29,464 nt of DNA from Syntrophaceae bacterium UBA2188 (GTDB taxonomy: Bacteria; Desulfobacterota; BSN033; UBA1163). The notes under the pieces are model-generated. The model was given only the letters and a program-made list of their open reading frames with translations, ran no database searches and had not been told where the DNA came from. Positions 15,176-22,656 of this stretch are shown piece by piece; positions within the stretch are counted from its first letter, which is position 1, and every line of letters starts with the position of its first letter. A program made the translations under genes and the position numbers. Location of the stretch: the NCBI GenBank assembly GCA_002327985.1, contig DCVM01000025.1:20940-50403 (forward strand). Reading direction: 5' to 3'.

Positions 15176-16540
15176 CTAAGAGATCACCTTCATCGCTTCT
15201 CGAATATTATGGACTCCGATCAATTCGGTGCCCCTCGTTCCCTTCATCTTTTCCTGATTCTGTTTCGGCAGAAGACACTTTTTAAATCCCAATCGGGTTG
15301 CTTCCTTCACTCTGACCTCTGATTGGCTAACGGCTCTCACCTCTCCTCCTAGCCCGACTTCTCCAAAAACCACCATCTCTGGGTCAATCACTTTATCCTT
15401 AAAATTTGAAGCAATGGAGACCATCACTCCTAAATCAACGGCGGGCTCTTCCACCCTCATTCCACCAGCGATGTTGAGAAAAATATCCTGATGGCCAAGT
15501 TGGACTCCCAACCTTTTCTCCATGACGGCAACCAGAAGTGAAACACGATTGGCATCGACTCCCTGGGCGGTTCTGCGTGGGACACCAAAGCTGCTAGGAA
15601 CAACCAAGGCTTGAAGTTCAATAAGGATAGGCCTTGAACCTTCCATGCTGGGCATGACCACGGAGCCAGAGGGTGGTTGAGTTCGTTCGGATAGAAAAAA
15701 TTCAGAGGGGCTGAGCACTTCCACCAATCCGGAATCCTTCATCTCAAAGACGCCAATTTCATTGGTAGAACCAAAACGATTTTTAACGGCCCTCAAGATC
15801 CGGAAGGCGTGAGTGGTTTCTCCCTCGATGTAGAGAACGGTATCGACCATGTGCTCCAACACTTTTGGCCCAGCGATGAAGCCTTCTTTGGTCACATGAC
15901 CGATGAGAAAGATAGGAATGGAGAGATGTTTGGCCAAATAAAGCAACCGGCTCGAAGCCTCCCTCACCTGACCGATCGATCCAGGCATTGAAGGAAGTTC
16001 TGAAGAATAAATCGTTTGGATAGAATCCACCACCACCGTGAAGGGTCTAAGGGTCTGGATGTCCTGAAGAATTTTTTCTAAAGAGGTCTCTGAAACCACC
16101 AAAAGGTGTTCTGAAGAAACTCTTAAACGATCTGCCCTCATCTTGGTCTGCTGAAGTGACTCTTCTCCGGAGATGTAAAGGACTCTTTTTTCCTTGGAGG
16201 CTAATCGGTTCATCACCTGAAGAAGAAGGGTAGATTTACCAATACCCGGATCCCCTCCGACCAGAATCACCGATCCAAAAACGATCCCTCCCCCCAAGAC
16301 CCGATCAAATTCTCCAATCCCGATCTGAAATCTTCCTCTCTCTTCACTCACGATTTCAGAGAGCGGTGTTGGAACCATCCCGCTCTCAAAACCAAGAAGG
16401 TCCCGCTCAGGAATTTTTTCCTCGACCACCCGTTCTTCAACGAAGGTGTTCCATTCTTGACATCCAGGGCACCTCCCCAGCCACTTAGGAGCCTGGTATC
16501 CGCAAGACTGACATACAAAATGGGTTTTGGTCTTGGTCAT
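15176..16540 (-). CDS. radA: DNA repair ATPase/branch migration protein RadA
   Basis: 454 residues, the normal length. The N-terminal zinc finger is CQSCGYQAPKWLGRCPGC (Cys10, 13, 24, 27). The RecA-like core has Walker A GGDPGIGKST at about 95-104, VVVDSIQTIYS as the Walker B region, and the RadA signature KNRFGSTNEIGVFEM. The last third is the Lon-like domain (VVPSSFGVPRRTAQGVDANRVSLLVAVMEKR ... DIFLNIAGGMRVEEPAVDLG). RadA is a hexameric helicase that drives branch migration of recombination intermediates. The start is fixed by the zinc finger that follows at once. Its promoter must lie in the 328-base gap it shares with the divergent gene at 16869. Confidence 0.97.
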   Translation of the reverse strand: MTKTKTHFVCQSCGYQAPKWLGRCPGCQEWNTFVEERVVEEKIPERDLLGFESGMVPTPLSEIVSEERGRFQIGIGEFDRVLGGGIVFGSVILVGGDPGIGKSTLLLQVMNRLASKEKRVLYISGEESLQQTKMRADRLRVSSEHLLVVSETSLEKILQDIQTLRPFTVVVDSIQTIYSSELPSMPGSIGQVREASSRLLYLAKHLSIPIFLIGHVTKEGFIAGPKVLEHMVDTVLYIEGETTHAFRILRAVKNRFGSTNEIGVFEMKDSGLVEVLSPSEFFLSERTQPPSGSVVMPSMEGSRPILIELQALVVPSSFGVPRRTAQGVDANRVSLLVAVMEKRLGVQLGHQDIFLNIAGGMRVEEPAVDLGVMVSIASNFKDKVIDPEMVVFGEVGLGGEVRAVSQSEVRVKEATRLGFKKCLLPKQNQEKMKGTRGTELIGVHNIREAMKVIS

Positions 16541-16562
16541 AAGAGGAAAGTCTTTCGTCCAA

Positions 16563-16689
16563 GGGTAAGGGCTAAGATGCCAGTTTCGGAAAAGGGTTAC
16601 GTCATTTCCACAGATGTTAGGCGAGGAAATTGAAAGTATTAGCCTTAACCTCTTGACACTAAACTAAACGGGCATCATAACCCTAACCT
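16563..16689. repeat. Intergenic element bounded by imperfect inverted arms
   Basis: The left arm (about 16563-16587) read on the - strand and the right arm (16665-16689) share about 19 of 23 bases, centred on AAAC(G/T)GGCATC and CCCT. The same motif recurs ahead of atpD at 28669-28693. Within the right part, TTGACA at 16653-16658 lies 17 bases before CATAAC, a possible promoter reading rightward. The rest of the gap between radA and the next gene shows no open frame. Confidence 0.5.
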
Positions 16690-16797
16690 AAAGACTAATT
16701 TTTTGGCCCGTGATTGGCCGGACTGGAGGCATTGTAACAGAAAAATACTTTTAAGGTCAAAAAAGAAATAGACCCGAAAGAAAAAAGCAGTCAATTA

Positions 16798-16827
16798 TTG
16801 ACAGCAGAAATGACTATTTTATATACT
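16798..16827 (+). promoter_or_regulatory. Sigma-70 type promoter for HerA-like gene
   Basis: TTGACA at 16798-16803 is followed after 18 bases by TATACT at 16822-16827 (5 of 6 to consensus), inside an AT-rich run, with the ribosome site AGGAGG at 16858-16863 and ATG at 16869. Sequence match only. Confidence 0.65.
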
Positions 16828-16868
16828 GAATTCAAATATATCAATTTAAGTCATTCCAGGAGGTAAAC

Positions 16869-18338
16869 ATGGCAACGGCTCCCTTTCCCCTTTTGATTGC
16901 CAAAGCAAAAGCTAATGTTTTCTTGCTGCCGAAAATGGCAAATCGTCATGGCCTCATTGCGGGCGCTACGGGCACCGGTAAGACAGTCACCCTGCGAGTA
17001 ATGGCTGAACAGTTTAGTAAGATAGGGGTCCCCGTTTTCATGGCGGATGTAAAGGGAGATCTCTCCGGCTTGCCTTTTCCGGGAGGCGAAAATCCAAAAG
17101 TGACCGAAAGGGTTAGCAAACTCGGCCTTAAAGATTTCAGCTTTGAGAAATATTCGGTAACCTTCTGGGACGTTTTCGGAGAACAGGGTCATCCCGTCCG
17201 GACGACTATCTCGGAGATGGGTCCTCTTCTATTGAGTCGTATCCTTAATCTCAATGAGATCCAAAGCGGCGTGCTCACCCTTGTCTTCAAAATCGCTGAC
17301 GATAATGGTCTGTTACTTCTTGACTTAAAGGACTTAAGGGCGATGGCCCAGTTCGTTGGTGACAACGCAGATCAATTTAAGACACAGTATGGAAATATCT
17401 CAACGGCAAGTATCGGTGCCATTCAGCGAAGCCTCCTTAACCTTGAAGAACAAGGAGGAGATAAATTTTTTGGAGAACCCGCTTTGAACATTCAGGACTT
17501 CATTCAGACCGACTCGAAGGGCAACGGAATGATTAATATTCTGACTGCCGATAAGCTAATGCAATCGCCCAGGATCTATGCCACGCTTCTGCTCTGGCTT
17601 CTCTCAGAACTCTTTGAACAACTCCCTGAGATAGGCGACCCTCCAAAACCCACCCTCGTTTTCTTTTTTGATGAAGCCCATCTCCTTTTTGACGATGTCC
17701 CAAAAGCACTTGAAGAGAAAATCGAGCAGGTCGTCCGTCTCATACGCTCAAAAGGAGTGGGTGTCTATTTTGTGACCCAAAATCCGCTTGACCTTCCTGA
17801 GACGGTTTTAGGGCAATTGGGTAATCGAGTGCAACATGCCCTCAGGGCTTTCACTCCCAGGGACCAAAAAAATGTTAAGGCGGCTGCCGAAACCTTCCGC
17901 GCCAACCCCAAGCTCAATGTAGCGAAAGCAATCACTGAACTGGGTGTGGGTGAGGCACTAATCTCTGCGCTTGATGAAAAAGGATCCCCCACTATCGTGG
18001 AACGGGCTTTAGTCTACCCTCCTCACAGTCGCCTCACCCCTCTTACTCCGGAAGAACGCGGCCAATTTATTCGGGGCTCAGTCCTATACGGACATTACGA
18101 GAAGATGGTGGACCGTGAGTCTGCTTACGAAAAACTGAAGGCGAAGGCTGAGCAGATGAAGATGGACACCCAGCAAGAAACGTCACTGAAACGCCGGACC
18201 GCTGAACCGAAATCGCAGACGGGACAGCTTTTAGGGGCTGCTGTAAAGAGCGCAGCCCATGCCATTGGCAGCCAACTTGGACGCCAGATTATCAGGGGAG
18301 TTCTGGGTTCCATATTTGGCGGCGGGCGAAGGCAATAG
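16869..18338 (+). CDS. HerA-like P-loop ATPase, YjgR/DUF853 family
   Basis: 489 residues, close to the usual 500 of the E. coli YjgR family. Walker A is GATGTGKTV at about 32-40 in the hallmark context MANRHGLIAGATGTGKTVTL, then VPVFMADVKGDLSGL, and Walker B/DEAH-like FFFDEAHLLFD around Asp268, followed by RSKGVGVYFVTQNPLDLPETVLGQLGNRVQHALRAFTPRDQK. The family resembles HerA/FtsK hexameric translocases, but its biological role is not settled. The C-terminus ends in a Gly/Arg-rich tail (LGSIFGGGRRQ), as in relatives. It has its own promoter and a strong AGGAGG, and no nuclease partner (NurA) nearby, so it is not a canonical HerA-NurA pair. The family is certain, the function open. Confidence 0.92.
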   Translation: MATAPFPLLIAKAKANVFLLPKMANRHGLIAGATGTGKTVTLRVMAEQFSKIGVPVFMADVKGDLSGLPFPGGENPKVTERVSKLGLKDFSFEKYSVTFWDVFGEQGHPVRTTISEMGPLLLSRILNLNEIQSGVLTLVFKIADDNGLLLLDLKDLRAMAQFVGDNADQFKTQYGNISTASIGAIQRSLLNLEEQGGDKFFGEPALNIQDFIQTDSKGNGMINILTADKLMQSPRIYATLLLWLLSELFEQLPEIGDPPKPTLVFFFDEAHLLFDDVPKALEEKIEQVVRLIRSKGVGVYFVTQNPLDLPETVLGQLGNRVQHALRAFTPRDQKNVKAAAETFRANPKLNVAKAITELGVGEALISALDEKGSPTIVERALVYPPHSRLTPLTPEERGQFIRGSVLYGHYEKMVDRESAYEKLKAKAEQMKMDTQQETSLKRRTAEPKSQTGQLLGAAVKSAAHAIGSQLGRQIIRGVLGSIFGGGRRQ

Positions 18339-18352
18339 GTGCGATGTTGGTC

Positions 18353-18380
18353 TTGACAATTTCTTTTTTATTGTAATAAT
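18353..18380 (+). promoter_or_regulatory. Sigma-70 type promoter for small exported protein
   Basis: TTGACA at 18353-18358, 16-base T-rich spacer, AATAAT at 18375-18380 (5 of 6 to consensus). It starts 14 bases after the stop of the ATPase gene and leads to AAGGAGG and the ATG at 18417, so the small gene is probably transcribed alone. Confidence 0.65.
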
Positions 18381-18416
18381 GGGTTTATCTAAAATCTAAA
18401 AAAAAGGAGGTTCATT

Positions 18417-18707
18417 ATGAAACGTGCTTTGATCGTAATTGGTGTAATTTTAATTGTAGCAGCTTTTGCCTTTGCCAGACCCCCGAAGAGCGACTACCAG
18501 TGGACAGGAACTGTTCTGGAAGCAGATGGGGACCACCTCGTTGTCGAAAAGGGAAAAGAAAAGTGGGACTTCGCTTACGACAAAGGCACTCAGGTAACGG
18601 GAGAGTTGAAAGTTGGAGCAAAAGTAACTGTTAAGTACATGATGAAAGCCACAAGCATTGAGGCCAAGGGAGAACCTGCCAAGAAAGGGGCGCCTACGAA
18701 AAAATAG
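18417..18707 (+). CDS. Small exported beta-rich protein of unknown function
   Basis: 96 residues with a clear signal peptide (MKRALIVIGVILIVAAFAFA) and a mature part of about 75 residues. The core YQWTGTVLEADGDHLVVEKGKEKWDFAYDKGTQVTGELKVGAKVTVKYMMKATSIEAK alternates strands and turns like small OB-type or DUF5666-type periplasmic proteins, and the C-terminus is a Lys/Pro/Ala tail. There are no cysteines, so it is not a lipoprotein and has no disulfide. A strong ribosome site (AAAAGGAGG), an own promoter and a downstream hairpin make a compact single-gene unit, suggesting high expression. I do not recognise a specific function. Confidence 0.75.
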   Translation: MKRALIVIGVILIVAAFAFARPPKSDYQWTGTVLEADGDHLVVEKGKEKWDFAYDKGTQVTGELKVGAKVTVKYMMKATSIEAKGEPAKKGAPTKK

Positions 18708-18733
18708 CCAATTCCTTCAGATTTTAATGACTG

Positions 18734-18762
18734 GGCGGCTCCAAACACTTTAGGGAGCCGCC
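18734..18762. terminator. Hairpin between convergent genes
   Basis: GGCGGCTCC at 18734-18742 and GGAGCCGCC at 18754-18762 are perfect 9-base complements with an 11-base loop, placed between the convergent stops at 18707 and 18816. There is no strong T run on either strand, so termination may be inefficient or Rho-assisted; its position supports a shared bidirectional terminator. Confidence 0.55.
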
Positions 18763-18815
18763 AACCACCCTACTCTCTCAAAAACACTTATCAGTCAAGA
18801 ATTGACTTGACTTCT

Positions 18816-19538
18816 TCATTTCTTCCCAAAAACCTCTTTAAGTAGATCGGTGGTCCGTGCAGCAGGGTTTTTCCGGATTTTTCTCTCCTCTTCGCCCACC
18901 ATATGAAACAATCCATCAAGAGCCTTAGTTACAACATATTGGTCAAGATCAAAACTCTCTTTCTTGACGAATGGGATGCTCTCATAACGCCCCACCAGTT
19001 CCTTATATTGTCGTGTCACCCCTACCTCATTCATTGAATTGGAAACAATGGGTTTAAAGATGTCCGTAAGTCTGTTTGTGGTTTTTCCCTTAAAATAATC
19101 TGTGGCTGCTGTTTCATTTCCTGAAAGGATTTTTCTGACATCGTCAAAAGTCATCTCTCCAATGGCATCCCAGAATATCTTTTTGGCGAAAGGAGCCGCT
19201 TTCTCAGCTGACCGATTCATGCTTAGGACAAACTCATCCACCTGCGGACCATAGCCTACTGCTCTCAAACCCTTTTCAAAAGTCTTCAATTTCTCAGGCA
19301 TGAGGATTTTGATCACCTGGTTCAAAAAATAACCATCTGTCTTTCCGGTCAGCTTAACGGCGTTTTCGGTCCCAACCTGGAGTGCCTCTTTCAAACCCGA
19401 ACCAATCTTTGCATCACTCAGCCCGCTCCCGCTTTGTTCTCCCACTCCCAATCCTTTGAAAATTCGGTCCAATTGGGCTGAGGCAGGGAATGCGATAAAT
19501 AATACTACCAAGCCCACTACGAGTATTCGAAAAATCAT
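18816..19538 (-). CDS. Exported DUF4197 protein
   Basis: 240 residues with a signal peptide (about 1-21, MIFRILVVGLVVLFIAFPASA). The mature part matches the DUF4197 family in its run of features: GLSDAKIGSGLKEALQVGTENAVKLTGKTDGYFLN, IKILMPEKLKTFEKGLRAVGYG, VDEFVLSMNRSAEKAAPFAKKIFWDAIGEMTFDDVRKILSGNETAATDYFKGKTTNRL. Family members are helical periplasmic proteins of Gram-negative bacteria with no assigned activity. The start follows AGGAAAGGAG on the - strand. It is a single gene, convergent with the small exported protein and divergent from rsmG. Confidence 0.88.
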   Translation of the reverse strand: MIFRILVVGLVVLFIAFPASAQLDRIFKGLGVGEQSGSGLSDAKIGSGLKEALQVGTENAVKLTGKTDGYFLNQVIKILMPEKLKTFEKGLRAVGYGPQVDEFVLSMNRSAEKAAPFAKKIFWDAIGEMTFDDVRKILSGNETAATDYFKGKTTNRLTDIFKPIVSNSMNEVGVTRQYKELVGRYESIPFVKKESFDLDQYVVTKALDGLFHMVGEEERKIRKNPAARTTDLLKEVFGKK

Positions 19539-19597
19539 TATCCCGCTCCTTTCCTGATCGGTATTGAACGCTTTTTAATGCTATGGAATCCTTTTTT

Positions 19598-19626
19598 ATT
19601 ATATACCACCTTCTATTTAAATTCTA
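19598..19626 (-). promoter_or_regulatory. Probable promoter of the DUF4197 gene
   Basis: On the - strand a perfect TATAAT (19603-19598) lies 17 bases after TAGAAT (19626-19621), which matches the -35 consensus in only 3 of 6 bases. It is 60 bases before the start codon in an AT-rich region. Confidence 0.42.
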
Positions 19627-19758
19627 CTCCATTTGGGCAAATGAATCAATAAAATTTGAGGAACAAATCTCTTCGATTCTTTCATTGAAATAGGGTAGAA
19701 TAAAAATGCATGGTATTCATCTAACGATATGAAACGTTCAAACATATTAAATTTTATC

Positions 19759-19788
19759 GGGGGAAACAAATTCTGTTTCCCCCTTTTT
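19759..19788 (+). terminator. Intrinsic terminator without an evident upstream gene
   Basis: GGGGGAAAC at 19759-19767, 7-base loop, GTTTCCCCC at 19775-19783, then TTTTT: a textbook Rho-independent terminator that works only rightward. The nearest protein gene upstream on this strand ends at 18707, beyond the - strand gene and another hairpin. The 332-base gap 19539-19870 otherwise contains the - strand promoter at 19598-19626, a TAGAAT -10-like box at 19696-19701, and no convincing coding frame. Confidence 0.85.
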
Positions 19789-19870
19789 CGTGATCCTTCT
19801 TCATCATGGAGGGATCTCTCTCCCTGCGAACCCTTTTAACAGCATTCGTTTTATGATATGAGTTTTCCAG

Positions 19871-20533
19871 ATGGAAACAGAAAATAAGGAATTCCTCGTT
19901 GAAGGAGCAAAAACCTTTGGGATCCATTGTGACCAAAAAGCAGTCGAAGCCTTTGATCTCTATCTCAAAGAACTCCTTAAATGGAATCAAAAGATTAATC
20001 TCACAGCTATTCGATCAGAAAATGGAATGGTCCTGAAACATTTTCTCGATTCCCTCTCTGTCCACCCTTATCTCCCAAAATATTCCTCTATCTTGGATAT
20101 CGGATCAGGGGCAGGTTTTCCCGGTATTCCCTTAAAAATCGTTCAACCCACACTTGAGATGACTTTGATTGATTCCGTTCGGAAGAAAATCGATTTTCAA
20201 AGGCATATCATTCGAACGCTCGGTTTAAAAGGCATCGATGCCATCCATGGCCGCATTCAAGATAAGGTTATCCTTCAAAATTTCAGAGGACGATTTGACA
20301 TCACCCTCTCCAGGGCTTTCTCCGATCTTCGAACCCTTCTCCTCCTGAGTTTCCCCTTTTTGAAAGAAAAAGGGATGGTCATCGCCATGAAAGGTAAGGT
20401 GTATAATCATGAAATGAAACACTTCGTTGAAACAGGGGAGATTCCGTACCGATTTCAAAAAACTATTTTTCTAACCCTTCCTTTCAGTTCTTTCAAAAGA
20501 TCCATTCTCCTGTATGAAAAACAACAAGTTTAG
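19871..20533 (+). CDS. rsmG: 16S rRNA (guanine527-N7)-methyltransferase RsmG
   Basis: 220 residues, the usual length. It methylates G527 in the 530 loop of 16S rRNA with S-adenosylmethionine. The RsmG pattern is clear: LLKWNQKINLTAI, KHFLDSL, SAM-binding ILDIGSGAGFPGIPLKI, LIDSVRKKIDFQRHI, and a ITLSRAFSDL segment. The start is the only ATG that gives the conserved N-terminus; its ribosome site is weak. In many bacteria rsmG follows mnmG and precedes parAB; here parAB are present downstream, but mnmE and mnmG are not upstream. A terminator lies 83 bases before the start, so rsmG either has its own promoter in that space or is controlled by read-through. Confidence 0.95.
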   Translation: METENKEFLVEGAKTFGIHCDQKAVEAFDLYLKELLKWNQKINLTAIRSENGMVLKHFLDSLSVHPYLPKYSSILDIGSGAGFPGIPLKIVQPTLEMTLIDSVRKKIDFQRHIIRTLGLKGIDAIHGRIQDKVILQNFRGRFDITLSRAFSDLRTLLLLSFPFLKEKGMVIAMKGKVYNHEMKHFVETGEIPYRFQKTIFLTLPFSSFKRSILLYEKQQV

Positions 20534-20573
20534 CCTTTCCATCCACCCCATTTTTGTGCTATAAAGACTAAGT

Positions 20574-20689
20574 CTGACGGAGGTTGGAGGAGCGTCGCCT
20601 CCGGCGACTCGAGGGAAAAGGCAAAAAGCCTCAACCCTTAAATCCCGCGTTTCGCGGGATGATCCTCAAGCGAAGCGCTCCTCGGTCAG
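20574..20689 (+). other. Cloverleaf-like structured leader before parA
   Basis: Outer arms CTGAC (20574-20578) plus GAGGAGCG (20587-20594) pair with CGCTCCTC (20676-20683) plus GTCAG (20685-20689). Inside are three hairpins: GTCGCC/GGCGAC at 20594-20608, an AGGC/GCCT stem, and ATCCCGCG/CGCGGGAT at 20642-20660. It ends 9 bases before the parA ATG. It may be a mobile-type interspersed repeat or a structured 5' UTR; I match it to no known riboswitch. Confidence 0.6.
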
Positions 20690-20698
20690 GTTTCCGTT

Positions 20699-21475
20699 AT
20701 GGCAAGAGTCATCTGTATTGCCAATCAAAAGGGAGGGGTGGGAAAAACCACAACGGCAGTCAATCTTTCTGCCTCGATCGCTGCCGCCGAGAAAAAAGTC
20801 CTCCTCATCGACATTGATCCACAAGGAAATTCAACCAGTGGGGTGGGGTTAAACAAAGAAGGATCCAATGGGACCATCTATCATGCCCTGCTTCGTGGTT
20901 CAGGTCTGAAGGAGATGATCCAGAAGACCCCCCTCGCCCACTTGGATGTGGTGGTTTCCAATACAGACTTGATTGGTGCGGAAGTGGAACTGATCCAGGA
21001 AAAAGATCGCGAAAAGAAATTGGATGAGCTGATCAAAGAGGTCGAAGCCGAATACGATTATATTTTTATCGATTGTCCTCCTTCGTTGGGCCTTCTAACC
21101 ATTAACTCGTTAACGGCAGCCCACTCCGTCATTATTCCCCTCCAGTGCGAATACTATGCCCTCGAAGGACTGGGCCAACTCCTCAAGACAATACGCCTGA
21201 TTAAACAGTCCCTCAATCCAAAATTGGAGATCGAGGGGATCCTGCTCACGATGTTTGACGGCCGAAATAATCTCTCTCATCAGGTGGCTAATGAGGTGAG
21301 AAAACATTTTAAAGATAAGGTATTCAGCACGGTCATCCCAAGAAACATTCGCCTGAGCGAAGCACCCAGCCATGGGAAACCTGCCCTCTTATACGACATT
21401 CATTCGAAGGGGGCAGAAAGCTATTTAAACTTAGCCAGAGAAATCATGAAGGATGGAAAGATCGATGGCAACTAA
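20699..21475 (+). CDS. parA: Chromosome partitioning ATPase ParA (Soj)
   Basis: 258 residues. Deviant Walker A KGGVGKTT at 11-18, LLIDIDPQGN with the signature Asp, YDYIFIDCPPSLG, and RNIRLSEAPSHGKP typical of chromosomal Soj/ParA rather than plasmid types. ParA dimerises on ATP, binds DNA non-specifically and moves ParB-parS complexes, giving origin segregation. The N-terminus has no HTH extension, again chromosomal. Only a weak AGG precedes the start at proper distance, and the structured leader abuts it, so translation may be low or regulated. It overlaps parB by 11 bases, consistent with coupled synthesis. Confidence 0.96.
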   Translation: MARVICIANQKGGVGKTTTAVNLSASIAAAEKKVLLIDIDPQGNSTSGVGLNKEGSNGTIYHALLRGSGLKEMIQKTPLAHLDVVVSNTDLIGAEVELIQEKDREKKLDELIKEVEAEYDYIFIDCPPSLGLLTINSLTAAHSVIIPLQCEYYALEGLGQLLKTIRLIKQSLNPKLEIEGILLTMFDGRNNLSHQVANEVRKHFKDKVFSTVIPRNIRLSEAPSHGKPALLYDIHSKGAESYLNLAREIMKDGKIDGN

Positions 21476-22325
21476 AAGAATGGCTTTAGGAAAAGGGTTA
21501 GGAGCCCTACTTCCGGAATTTGGACAAACAGAATCAAAGACACTCCTCTATTGTGGGATCGAAGAGATCATTCCCAACCGATCTCAGCCCCGAAAGTATT
21601 TTGATGAATCGAAAATTCAGGAATTGGCTGAGTCCATTAAAGAGAAGGGGATCTTGGAACCCCTCGTTGTCCGAAGGACCGATCAGGGTTATGAACTCAT
21701 TATCGGTGAACGTCGCTGGCGTGCCGCTCAAAAGGCAGGACTGAAAGAAATTCCGGTAATCGTAAAAGAGGCGGGAGGAAGAGAGGTTCTGGAAATCTCT
21801 CTTATCGAAAATCTCCAAAGGGAGGATCTCAATCCCATTGAGGCGGCCGAGGCGTTCAAGCGTCTCACGGAAGAGTTCAATATCAGCCAGGAAGACTTGA
21901 GCAAACGGATCGGAAAGGACCGAACCACCATCACCAATACCCTCCGCCTTTTAAAACTCCCGCCGGAGGTAAAAAATCAACTCCTGCAGAATCATATCAC
22001 GTCTGGACATGCACGAGCCATCCTCAGCCTCGAGAACAAAGAAAAACAGAAGGAGCTCTGTACCCTCATTATTAAAAAGGGCCTCTCGGTGAGAGAAGCC
22101 GAAGCCATAGCGAAACGATGGTCAGAGAAACCTAAAAAGCTAATCACTCCGGTTAAAAAAAGAGGCGATCTGGAGAGTCAGCTCAGCAGTCTTCAGGATT
22201 CTCTAAGAAAATATCTCGGGACAAAAGTCCATATCACCCCAAAAGATAAAAAGGGGAAGATTGAGATCGAATACTATTCCCATGAAGATTTAGAAAGGAT
22301 TGTGGAAACTATTATCGGAAAGTGA
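21465..22325 (+). CDS. parB: Chromosome partitioning protein ParB (Spo0J), CTPase family
   Basis: 286 residues from ATG 21465, which gives MATKRMALGKGLGALLPE, the usual ParB opening; ATGs at 21453 and 21480 are alternatives. The N-terminal ParB/Srx domain has IEEIIPNRSQPRKYFDE, LEPLVVRR and the CTP-binding GERRWRAAQ motif, followed by the HTH domain (NISQEDLSKRIGKDRTTITNTLRLLKLP, ITSGHARAIL) that reads parS, and a basic C-terminal dimerisation region. It loads on parS and slides as a CTP-gated clamp. No parS site (TGTTTCACGTGAAACA or near) was seen in the window. The last codons AAG TGA fall inside the 198-bp repeat that begins at 22319, so the repeat lies flush against the gene. Confidence 0.96.
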   Translation: MATKRMALGKGLGALLPEFGQTESKTLLYCGIEEIIPNRSQPRKYFDESKIQELAESIKEKGILEPLVVRRTDQGYELIIGERRWRAAQKAGLKEIPVIVKEAGGREVLEISLIENLQREDLNPIEAAEAFKRLTEEFNISQEDLSKRIGKDRTTITNTLRLLKLPPEVKNQLLQNHITSGHARAILSLENKEKQKELCTLIIKKGLSVREAEAIAKRWSEKPKKLITPVKKRGDLESQLSSLQDSLRKYLGTKVHITPKDKKGKIEIEYYSHEDLERIVETIIGK

Positions 22326-22516
22326 ACTACCCCGCAGCAAGCTGCGGGGCATCAAATTCTCTAAAAAACTTTCCTCCCCCTTGATGGGGGAGGATTAAGG
22401 TGGGGGTGATGATAAGATCATTTCCCCCTCACCCTAACCCTCTCCCCCCAGGGGAGAGGGAGGCCATTCATCCCCCCAGCAGAGCTGAGGGGTATTCTGG
22501 CATATTTTTATAAAAA
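22319..22516. repeat. 198-bp multi-hairpin interspersed repeat, copy B
   Basis: Identical to 9896-10093 in the same orientation over 198 bases; identity ends abruptly at both sides (G versus T before, A versus C after). It begins within the penultimate codons of parB and supplies its TGA. The hairpin series is that described for copy A and could act as a transcription or mRNA-decay barrier after parAB. There is no coding potential. Confidence 0.93.
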
Positions 22517-22552
22517 ATCCGAAATCCGAATATCGAAATCCGAGACAAAAAT

Positions 22553-22653
22553 GTTAAACCCTAAACTCGAAATAAACTCCAATGCCCAAAACACAAAACT
22601 CAAAACTGCACAATCTTTGAGTTTTAGATTTTGGATTTGTTTAGGGTTTAAAC
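22553..22653. repeat. Nested AT-rich inverted repeat
   Basis: GTTAAACCCTAAAC at 22553-22566 pairs with GTTTAGGGTTTAAAC at 22639-22653 (one extra base), and inside it AAAACTCAAA at 22595-22604 pairs perfectly with TTTGAGTTTT at 22616-22625. Just before it (about 22515-22543) are four short ATCCGAA-like units. Together with copy B of the 198-bp repeat, this fills the 395-base gap between parB and the bactofilin gene; no gene is seen there. Confidence 0.6.
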
Positions 22654-22656
22654 CAT

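Noticed and set aside
19729..19839. Short 36-codon frame running through the terminator
   Set aside because: Encodes the terminator stem, has no ribosome site and no recognisable protein features.
20574..20689. tRNA or known riboswitch
   Set aside because: It has a cloverleaf-like outline but no acceptor stem of 7 pairs, no T-loop GTTCRA and no anticodon arm of the right size; no riboswitch core recognised.
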